Position numbers and translations under genes: made by a program
Notes under the pieces: model-generated
The model's database searches: none
What the model saw: the letters and a program-made list of their open reading frames with translations, nothing else
What the model was told of the DNA's origin: nothing
Source: Nitriliruptoraceae bacterium
GTDB taxonomy: Bacteria; Actinomycetota; Nitriliruptoria; Nitriliruptorales; Nitriliruptoraceae
Assembly (NCBI GenBank): GCA_007120565.1
Contig: SKNK01000516.1
Coordinates: 1-11,962 of the forward strand
Length of the DNA: 11,962 nt
Reading direction: 5' to 3'
Part shown: in pieces, positions 6,428-11,962 of the stretch
Numbering within the stretch: the first letter of the stretch is position 1
Layout: every line of letters begins with the position of its first letter

Positions 6428-7057
6428 TCAGACGCGAGAGCCCTCGAGCGGTCCGGTTTCGGTGGCTTGACGGTGCGCGACAGTGACCCCTGCGAACCAG
6501 CCGGGCGCGCGTGTGCCGGCGGGGAACCCGGCCGCCTCCAGCGGAACCCCGCTGCGTACCAGGAGCCACGAGATGGCCGAGTTGGAGTTCCACATCTCCC
6601 CGGTTCGCGCCTCGTCGCGTCCCCAGACCAGCCGTGGCGTCGCGGCCGCCATGGTGAGCACGGTCTGGGCGAGGGCAACCTCGTCGGTCAGGCGGCGCGA
6701 GCCACCGACGGCTTCGGCGATGTCCGGGATCACGCCGTCGCGCCAGCATCGCAGCTCGTAGCGGAAGACGCGCAGGCCCTGAAGCAGACGGCTCCCGACG
6801 GGTCCCTCGTTGACGACGCCGCGCGCCAGGCCGGCGCGGTCCGGGACCGGCGCGAGTTCGATCGTGTGGCGACCCTCCGGGACCGTGACCTCGAGGGCCG
6901 CGTGAACGAGCGCGCAGCGTTCCCGCCGCTGGTGATGGGCGAGTACCGCCTCGTAGACCCGGCCGTTGAAGCGAACGATCGAGGCTCCAGCGCCCAGTGG
7001 GAGCCAGTACAGGTCGATGGAGGACGATGGAGCATCCTCGGTCTCTGGGGCCATCAT
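6428..7057 (-). CDS. Conserved protein of unknown function
   Basis: The ATG at 7055-7057 gives 209 residues; a second ATG follows immediately. I recognise the sequence style as a soluble protein recurring in actinobacteria, without an assigned function. Striking stretches are DLYWLPLGAG (15-24), VRFNGRVYEA (28-37), a His in LVHAALEV (50-57), FRYELRCWRDGVIPD (98-112) and WGRDEARTGEMWNSNSAISWLL (145-166). There is no signal peptide or membrane helix. The order His (52) then WNSNS (156-160) recalls permuted NlpC/P60 or LRAT-like papain folds, where an N-Cys motif follows the His, but here serine replaces cysteine; that is only a suggestion. Its start overlaps the stop of a small upstream frame by ATGA, and its own Shine-Dalgarno is poor, so translation is probably coupled. 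It is divergent from the ThDP enzyme gene. Confidence 0.7.
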   Translation of the reverse strand: MMAPETEDAPSSSIDLYWLPLGAGASIVRFNGRVYEAVLAHHQRRERCALVHAALEVTVPEGRHTIELAPVPDRAGLARGVVNEGPVGSRLLQGLRVFRYELRCWRDGVIPDIAEAVGGSRRLTDEVALAQTVLTMAAATPRLVWGRDEARTGEMWNSNSAISWLLVRSGVPLEAAGFPAGTRAPGWFAGVTVAHRQATETGPLEGSRV

Positions 7058-7218
7058 CCGCCCGATGCTGGTGGGGTGCGTGCCCGTTGCTGCGGGATCC
7101 GCGCCTCGTCCTCGAGTCCGATGCTCCCCAGGCCCGACCAACCGCACCAGTGCCAGAGGGCCTCGTCGATGTCACGGAGGTGCTCCCACCGTCGGGTGGC
7201 TGCTGGCCGCCGCGCCAC
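7054..7218 (-). CDS. Possible small Trp-rich protein (54 aa), coupled to the downstream gene
   Basis: From GTG 7218 a 54-residue frame ends at TGA 7056-7054, overlapping the next gene's ATG (7057-7055) as ATGA, a sign of translational coupling. Codons 10-43 have G or C in almost every third position, like real genes here. Four Trp residues fall within RRWEHLRDIDEALWHWCGWS (9-28), a likely amphipathic segment. Against it: no Shine-Dalgarno at the GTG, a Pro/Arg-rich low-complexity C-terminus, and the frame staying open upstream across the ThDP gene. It could also be the leftover end of a longer gene. No family is recognised. Confidence 0.4.
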   Translation of the reverse strand: MARRPAATRRWEHLRDIDEALWHWCGWSGLGSIGLEDEARIPQQRARTPPASGG

Positions 7219-7264
7219 GTCGAGCGAGTGGCCTCTACGCTGCCACCTCGACTGGGAGGTCGGC

Positions 7265-8917
7265 ATGGGAGAGCAACACCACGGCGGGCGCCTGATCGCG
7301 GAGAGCCTCGCTGCCGAGGGCGTCGACGCACTGTTCACCCTCACGGGCGGGCACATCAGCCCTATCTACGACGGGTGTAAGGACGTCGGCATCCGGGTCA
7401 TCGATGTGCGGCACGAGCAGGCCGCCGCACACGCCGCTGATGCCTACGCACGCCTCACCTTCACGCCAGGTGTCGCGGCCGTCACTGCCGGGCCGGGGGT
7501 CACCGACGCGATCACGGGTGTCACCAACGCCTACTACGCGAACTCCCCGATGGTGCTGTTGGGCGGGCGCAACCCCCTCGCTCTCGAGGGGATGGGAGCG
7601 CTACAGGACGCGCCCCAGATCGAGCTCCTACGGCCTGTCACCAAACGGGTGGACACGGCCTTGGAGACCCGCAGGATCCGTGAGGTGCTCGGCTACGCCT
7701 TCCGCGAAGCACGGGCGCCTCGCATGGGGCCGACCTACGTCGATCTGCCGATGGACGTGCTGATGACCCCGGTCGATACCGACCACGTCGTTCCCTCCGG
7801 CGGGTACTTCACCCACCCGCCGGGTGCCGATCCGGACGCTGTGGCCCGCGCTGCAGACCTGCTGGCTTCTGCTGAGCACCCGGTCGTCCTCTCGGGCTCC
7901 GGCACGTACTGGTCCCAGGCATGGGAGGAGCTCGGCCAGCTCGCCGAGGTGGCGCAGCTGCCGGTGTTCGTCAACGGCATGTCCCGCGGCATCCTGCCCT
8001 CGACCCACCCGCACCTGCTCGGGCTGTCCCGCAAGCACGCGCTGCGGCAGGCCGATGTGGTCCTGGCGTTGGGCGTCGACCTGGACTTCCGGCTCGGCTA
8101 CGGGCGAGCGCCAGCCTTCCGCGACGACGTCAAGGTGATCCACGTCGACCCCCAGGCCGACCGGGTCTCCCACAACCGCGATGTCGAGGTAGGTGCGGTC
8201 AGCGATGTGCGCGCCTTCCTCCGCGCGCTGCTCGACCACGAGGGCAAGTTCGGCCGGGCCGAGGCGACTCCGTGGCTGGAGGAGTTGCGCGGCGAGGATG
8301 CCAAGCGGACCCAGGCCCGCGACGAGGCATCACGATCCGACGCCAGTCCCGTCCATCCGCTGAGGTTCGCTCGCGAGGTAGCCCGTTGGGTCGACCCGGA
8401 GGCGATCGTGATCGGCGACGGTGGGGACATCGTGGCGCACACGGCGGGCCAGGTCCGGGTCGACAAACCCGGCCACTGGATGGACCCCGGGCCCTTCGGC
8501 TGCCTCGGCGTCGGGGCGCCCTTCGCGCTTGCCGCCAAGCACGTGTATCCCGACACCCCGGTGCTGGTGGTCTACGGCGACGGGTCCTTCGGCCTCAACG
8601 GCATGGAGTACGAGTCCGCCGTGCGCCAGGATCTGCCCTTCGTCGGCGTGGTCGGCAACGACGGGGCGTGGGGCGAGATGAAGGCCTTCCACGAGCGGGT
8701 GTACGGCGACGAGGGCATGGTCGCCCAGGACCTGTCGCAGGCCACGTCCTACGAGGGCATGGTCGAGGCCCTCGGTGGCTATGGCGAGCGGGTCGAGCGC
8801 CCCGAGGACATCGGCCCCGCCCTCGATCGCGCGCAGGAGACCGGGGTCCCGGCGCTGGTCAACGTGATCCTGGATCGCACGTTCCGCCGCGAGTCCACGT
8901 CGGCGTACGGCGGCTGA
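7265..8917 (+). CDS. Thiamine-diphosphate-dependent enzyme, acetolactate synthase-like / 2-hydroxyacyl-CoA lyase type
   Basis: The ATG at 7265 with GGGAGG five bases upstream gives 550 residues. The frame is open back to 6329, but that part is antisense to other genes. The three-domain layout is standard: Pyr domain (about 1-180) with catalytic Glu51 in RHEQAAAHAADAYAR, a central domain (about 195-330), and a PP domain with the ThDP/Mg motif GDGS (438-441) and Asn465. The motifs LTGGHISPIYDGC, VAAVTAGPGV and LLRPVTKRVDT resemble the ILVBL/HACL2 branch more than biosynthetic acetolactate synthases. That branch cleaves 2-hydroxyacyl-CoA to formyl-CoA and an aldehyde. No small regulatory subunit (ilvN) or ilvC follows, arguing against branched-chain amino acid synthesis. 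Annotation pipelines would probably say acetolactate synthase large subunit. The exact substrate is unproven. It converges with the second thioesterase. Confidence 0.85.
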   Translation: MGEQHHGGRLIAESLAAEGVDALFTLTGGHISPIYDGCKDVGIRVIDVRHEQAAAHAADAYARLTFTPGVAAVTAGPGVTDAITGVTNAYYANSPMVLLGGRNPLALEGMGALQDAPQIELLRPVTKRVDTALETRRIREVLGYAFREARAPRMGPTYVDLPMDVLMTPVDTDHVVPSGGYFTHPPGADPDAVARAADLLASAEHPVVLSGSGTYWSQAWEELGQLAEVAQLPVFVNGMSRGILPSTHPHLLGLSRKHALRQADVVLALGVDLDFRLGYGRAPAFRDDVKVIHVDPQADRVSHNRDVEVGAVSDVRAFLRALLDHEGKFGRAEATPWLEELRGEDAKRTQARDEASRSDASPVHPLRFAREVARWVDPEAIVIGDGGDIVAHTAGQVRVDKPGHWMDPGPFGCLGVGAPFALAAKHVYPDTPVLVVYGDGSFGLNGMEYESAVRQDLPFVGVVGNDGAWGEMKAFHERVYGDEGMVAQDLSQATSYEGMVEALGGYGERVERPEDIGPALDRAQETGVPALVNVILDRTFRRESTSAYGG

Positions 8918-8966
8918 GCCCGAGCCGGGGCAGGCGCGAGCCTCGGCACACCGGCAGCCGACGGTG

Positions 8967-9002
8967 AGGTGGTGGCGGGATCCCGGTCAGGTGGTGGCGG
9001 GA
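8967..9002. repeat. 14-bp direct repeat at the 3' end of the second thioesterase gene
   Basis: AGGTGGTGGCGGGA occurs at 8967-8980 and 8989-9002, a 22-bp period. The second copy covers the thioesterase stop codon and its last codons; the first lies just beyond. It looks like a small tail duplication in the gap between convergent genes. Confidence 0.6.
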
Positions 9003-9382
9003 GCCTGGATCCGCTCGAGGAACCGTGACCGTTCGACGAGCAGTCGGCGATGGCGGACACGCGCCACGGTCTGGCCGTCCTCCTCGATGGTCACGTTGAA
9101 CTCCAACCGCCGCCCGTGATGGCCCAGCAAGGTGGCGCGAGCCGTGACCGTGCGCCCGATGGCGGTGGCTCGCAGGTGTTCGATCTCGGCCCAGGTGCCG
9201 ACGGAGGTCTCGCCATCGGGAAGATCGTCGGCGATCGCCTCGACGCACGCGCGTTCCGCCAGCGTCAACAACGCGGGCGTACCAAGCACAGGCACATCGC
9301 CCGAACCGAGCGCCTGTGCGGTGTGCTCTTCCGCAACCGTGAGTTCGCGGGTCAGTTTCAAGCCGGGATCACAACGTCCCAT
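8987..9382 (-). CDS. FlK-like hotdog-fold acyl-CoA thioesterase (second of two)
   Basis: The 131-residue protein starts at an ATG with GAGGTGA about six bases upstream, a strong ribosome site. Thr35, Glu43 and His69 repeat the FlK catalytic spacing (+8, +26), in the contexts VLGTPALLTLAE and WAEIEHLRATAIG. The GETSVGT loop (57-63) precedes the histidine. It belongs to the same family as the protein at 2456-2869, but the two differ at most positions outside the motifs, so they are separate paralogues and not a recent duplication. It should hydrolyse an acyl-CoA; the substrate is unknown. It converges with the ThDP enzyme gene, and an acyl-CoA link between them is possible but unproven. The gene is divergent from the acidic-tail membrane protein at 9709. 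Confidence 0.8.
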   Translation of the reverse strand: MGRCDPGLKLTRELTVAEEHTAQALGSGDVPVLGTPALLTLAERACVEAIADDLPDGETSVGTWAEIEHLRATAIGRTVTARATLLGHHGRRLEFNVTIEEDGQTVARVRHRRLLVERSRFLERIQAPATT

Positions 9383-9708
9383 GGATCATCACCTCGTTGC
9401 AAAGCCCCGATGTTCGAAGGGTAGCGAGGCGGGAGGGGGGATCCGATCATCCGTGGTGGCGAGATGGCTGATCGGCCATCGTCCGACCATCGTTGGGTGG
9501 TAGGTGACCCTGCCCGAAGGGAGCCCTGTCCGTCACGGTCGTTCGTTCCAGAGGGCCCCTCGCCCTGGCCCCTCGTACGGGCCCCAGGGGCAGACACCAC
9601 CGCGCCGACCCGTCACCGTGATGGCAAGCCGCGGATGAGCCGTGGCCAGCAACGCGGGGGGCGCGCGACATCCAGCCCCAACAAGCGTTACCGAAGATGG
9701 AGGAAGCG
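9383..9708. other. 326-bp divergent intergenic region with one inverted repeat
   Basis: I see no gene here. Open frames on both strands are unlike proteins of this genome (Arg/Pro/Ser-rich, no family). GATGGC-TGATCG-GCCATC at 9463-9480 is a perfect 6-bp inverted repeat, and GGAT-CCGATC-ATCC lies just before it, so this part may hold an operator. A G/C-rich block around 9550-9590 has repeated GGCCCCTCG words. The Shine-Dalgarno sequence GGAGG for the next gene is at 9699-9703. No promoter could be assigned with confidence. Confidence 0.4.
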
Positions 9709-10053
<345 letters not shown>

Positions 10054-10068
10054 CCACAGTCGACCGTA

Positions 10069-10094
10069 GCGCAGGTGGAGCGACCCGCCTGCGC
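10069..10094. repeat. Inverted repeat before the terminator hairpin
   Basis: GCGCAGG (10069-10075) pairs with CCTGCGC (10088-10094) across a 12-base loop. It lies directly ahead of the stronger 13-bp stem and may be part of the same 3' end structure of the small membrane-protein transcript. Confidence 0.35.
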
Positions 10095-10097
10095 GTG

Positions 10098-10129
10098 CAG
10101 GCCCGCGACCTTCATCGGTCGCGGGCCTG
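10098..10129 (+). terminator. Strong hairpin terminator after the acidic-tail gene
   Basis: CAGGCCCGCGACC and GGTCGCGGGCCTG form a perfect 13-bp stem with a TTCATC loop, 44 bases after the TAA. The following bases (agcacgttctt) hold only a weak T-rich stretch, as is common in high-GC actinobacteria. It separates the small gene from the membrane-protein gene. Confidence 0.65.
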
Positions 10130-10289
10130 AGCACGTTCTTGGGGCCGTCGCCACGGCTCCGGTGCGCCCGTCGGCGCCCGCCGGTTGGCCTCGACACCGG
10201 TCGAGGTGGCACCCTGCGCACCTGGCCGTCACGTGACGGCATCCCCCGGACGGCGCTGCTGCCGGCCGAGCATCCTCGAGGAGCCCACC

Positions 10290-11138
10290 GTGACCGCCCC
10301 TGCCACGATCCTGGCCTTGGTGCTCGCGATGACCGCGGTCGGCGGTTCTGCGTTGGTCTGGTTGGCCCCGACGTGGGGCAAGGTGCGTCACGGCTACGAG
10401 ATGCTGAACGCTGCCACGGTCGCCCTACTCGCGTGGGGTGCCTGGGGGGCGCTCCGCAGCCCGGTGGGGTCGCTCGAGGGTTCCGAAGCGGCGGCGCGGG
10501 GTGAGCTCACGCTGAACCTGCTTCTGGTCACGGCGGTCGTGACGGCGGCGGCGGTCGTCGTCTTGGCCGTGAAACTGCCGCCGTTGATCGCTCGACTGCT
10601 TGGGGTGGTTGCCACCCTGACGAGCATCGCGTCGTTCGCGCCTATCGCGATGATCCGCGCGGACATGGGGGGCGCCGGTGGCGTCGTCCAGGGGTTCGTC
10701 GAGTTGCTGCTCGGCGCCGGACTCATGGGCGGGATCTGGGTTGGGATGATCCTCGGGCACTGGTATCTGGTGGAACGTCGACTCTCCAACCGCTACATGG
10801 TGTGGCTGGCCTGGGCCAACGTCGGTGCCGTGGTCGCCGGCCTCGGATCGGTGTTGCTGAGCGCCAGGAACCCCATCCCCTGTGAAGGCCTCGTCGGCGC
10901 CGACTACGCCCGGTGCGTCACCACCTTCGCGCCGATCCTGCGGATCGGCTCGATGACGATCGTGTTAGGTCTGGGGGTACTCGCTCTGCTCGCCCTGATC
11001 TCGGGCTTCAACGTCAAGTTGGCCAAGGAGGGTGGCCGGTCGATCCAGGCGTCGACGGGGATGTTCTACCTCGCCGTCATCTTGGCCCCGGCGGTCGAGT
11101 TCGCCGCGAAGGTGCGCTACTTCGGCGGAGTTGGCTGA
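10290..11138 (+). CDS. Uncharacterised eight-helix integral membrane protein
   Basis: GTG 10290 with GAGGAG six bases upstream gives 282 residues; the frame is open to 10185 but that extension is not hydrophobic or protein-like. Predicted helices: about 3-26, 38-56, 73-96, 99-122, 133-155, 170-191, 218-240 and 255-276. Notable elements are LGHWYLVERRLSNRYM (155-170) at the end of helix 5, a loop with Cys198 and Cys209 between helices 6 and 7 that could form a disulfide, and QASTGMFYLAVI at helix 8. I associate the GHWYLV and S-T/A-TG-x-x-Y pair with a membrane-protein family found in several phyla without assigned function. No transporter, kinase or protease signature is seen. It converges with the methyltransferase-like gene, with 26 bp between the stops. 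Confidence 0.8.
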   Translation: MTAPATILALVLAMTAVGGSALVWLAPTWGKVRHGYEMLNAATVALLAWGAWGALRSPVGSLEGSEAAARGELTLNLLLVTAVVTAAAVVVLAVKLPPLIARLLGVVATLTSIASFAPIAMIRADMGGAGGVVQGFVELLLGAGLMGGIWVGMILGHWYLVERRLSNRYMVWLAWANVGAVVAGLGSVLLSARNPIPCEGLVGADYARCVTTFAPILRIGSMTIVLGLGVLALLALISGFNVKLAKEGGRSIQASTGMFYLAVILAPAVEFAAKVRYFGGVG

Positions 11139-11164
11139 GCCGGTGGCGTCGGTCGCTCCGTCCT

Positions 11165-11791
11165 TCAGCTCCCCTCCGGCAGATCCTCGGTCGGGTCGTC
11201 CCCCCGCGTGGCGAGCACGAGACCACCATCGAGGGGCAGCACGCTAACGGTCAGCAGTTGGTCGCCGGCGAGGGCATCGAGGAAGCGGGCGAGGTCCTCG
11301 GCGTGGTGGCCATGGCGCAACACGCCTCTCGCGATCAGCATCCCGCCGGGTCGTAACAGGCGCCGGGCATGGTCGAGGGCTGCGACGAACCCGGACGGGG
11401 CCCCTTGGAGCAGCACGAGCCCGTAGGCGCCATCCGAAAGTCGAGGCAGCACGTCGCTCGGGTCGCTGAGGATGGCGCGGATCCTGCCTTCGACGCCGGC
11501 CTCGGCGTAGGCGGTCGTTGCCAGGGCGTGCGCGTGGGGATCGGGCTCGATGGAGGTGAGCACCCCGCGCGCGCCGAGCGCCGGGACGATCCATAGTCCC
11601 GAGATGCCGCCGCCGGCGCCGACCTCGACAGCCGACCCGGCACGGCAGGTGGTGGCCGCCCAGCGCAGGAGCGCGCCAACCTCGGGGGTGGGGACCTCGA
11701 GGTGGTCGGGCGCCCGGGTGCGGGCGGCGGCGAGCGCACCCTCCTCGGGGGCGAACAGGTGTCGAACCTCGGCCAGGACCTCGCTATCCAC
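11165..11791 (-). CDS. O-methyltransferase-like protein (class I SAM fold) lacking usual metal ligands
   Basis: GTG 11791 preceded by GGAGG gives 208 residues, the usual size for small COMT-like O-methyltransferases. The SAM site is intact: motif I VEVGAGGGISG (55-65), acidic Glu82 in TSIEPD, DPSDVLPRL (110-118) and the RLLRPGG loop (144-150). The residues that hold Mg2+ in this family are not. The usual FIDAD-type motif reads LLQGA (127-131, Gln129), and the usual VVDN after RPGG reads IARG (153-156). The length between them is unchanged, so these are substitutions and not misalignment. It may be a metal-independent methyltransferase, a SAM-binding regulator or an inactive paralogue. The closest familiar group is the actinobacterial Rv1220c-type O-methyltransferase. 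No substrate gene is nearby. Confidence 0.82.
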   Translation of the reverse strand: MDSEVLAEVRHLFAPEEGALAAARTRAPDHLEVPTPEVGALLRWAATTCRAGSAVEVGAGGGISGLWIVPALGARGVLTSIEPDPHAHALATTAYAEAGVEGRIRAILSDPSDVLPRLSDGAYGLVLLQGAPSGFVAALDHARRLLRPGGMLIARGVLRHGHHAEDLARFLDALAGDQLLTVSVLPLDGGLVLATRGDDPTEDLPEGS

Positions 11792-11962
11792 GGGGCCTCC
11801 TTCGTCTCCGACGCAACGCTAGTCAGCGTGGACGCTCGTGGGGCAGCGGACGAGGTCCGGCCGGCCACGGTGCGGCGGTGGATCGTGGCACAACGGTCCG
11901 TCTCCTGACGTGAACGAAGGGCGGGGGAGCCGGCTTGCCGTTCTGGGCCGGAGGCAGCACCC

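Noticed and set aside
7236..7241. TACGCT as the -10 box of the ThDP-enzyme gene
   Set aside because: The position is plausible (24 bases before the ATG) and the same hexamer precedes the cupin gene, but no -35 box is visible, so I do not list it as a promoter.
6329..7264. Upstream extension of the ThDP-enzyme frame on the plus strand
   Set aside because: It runs through the 14-bp repeats and antisense to the uncharacterised gene. The ATG at 7265 has a strong ribosome site and matches normal family length.
11881..11962. Start of another gene or a structured RNA at the right edge
   Set aside because: A GTG near 11912 opens a short frame but has no Shine-Dalgarno and no recognisable sequence. 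The G-rich text did not match a riboswitch core I know.

Overview
The window is very GC-rich (about 70% by eye), with near-exclusive G/C in third codon positions, frequent GTG starts and GGAGG-type ribosome binding sites. The family mix (PaaX, TipAS-type MerR, FlK-like hotdog thioesterases, CHASE-domain histidine kinase) fits a high-GC Actinomycetota, perhaps a deep-branching lineage. No species can be named from sequence alone. The layout is chromosome-like: single genes or pairs that switch strand often. There is no transposase, integrase, phage gene, CRISPR array, tRNA or rRNA.

Left part (1-3546): a PaaX-family repressor cut by the window edge (-) is divergent from a CHASE-domain sensor histidine kinase (+). 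The kinase converges on an FlK-like hotdog thioesterase (-), which has a small cupin gene (-) upstream of it. The cupin gene probably makes a leaderless transcript.

Middle part (3547-8917): leucyl aminopeptidase PepA (+) converges on a MerR/TipAS regulator (-). The gap between them holds 72-bp tandem repeats with nested stems. The MerR gene has a textbook MerR promoter with a 19-bp spacer over a perfect palindrome. Behind it come four 14-bp tandem repeats, then an uncharacterised conserved gene (-) that overlaps a possible 54-codon upstream gene by ATGA. Divergent from these is a thiamine-diphosphate enzyme (+) of the acetolactate synthase-like / 2-hydroxyacyl-CoA lyase type.

Right part (8918-11962): a second FlK-like thioesterase (-), a small single-pass membrane protein with an Asp/Gly-rich tail (+) followed by a strong hairpin, an eight-helix membrane protein (+), and an O-methyltransferase-like protein (-) whose usual metal ligands are replaced.

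The only functional theme I can defend is acyl-CoA chemistry: two hotdog thioesterases, a ThDP lyase-like enzyme and a PaaX regulator (a family that senses aryl-CoA esters). These genes are not in one operon, so the link is inference. I found no convincing new multi-gene system. The best leads are the 72-bp structured repeats, the ligand-less methyltransferase, the TipAS protein without its thiopeptide cysteine, and the coupled small ORF plus uncharacterised gene.
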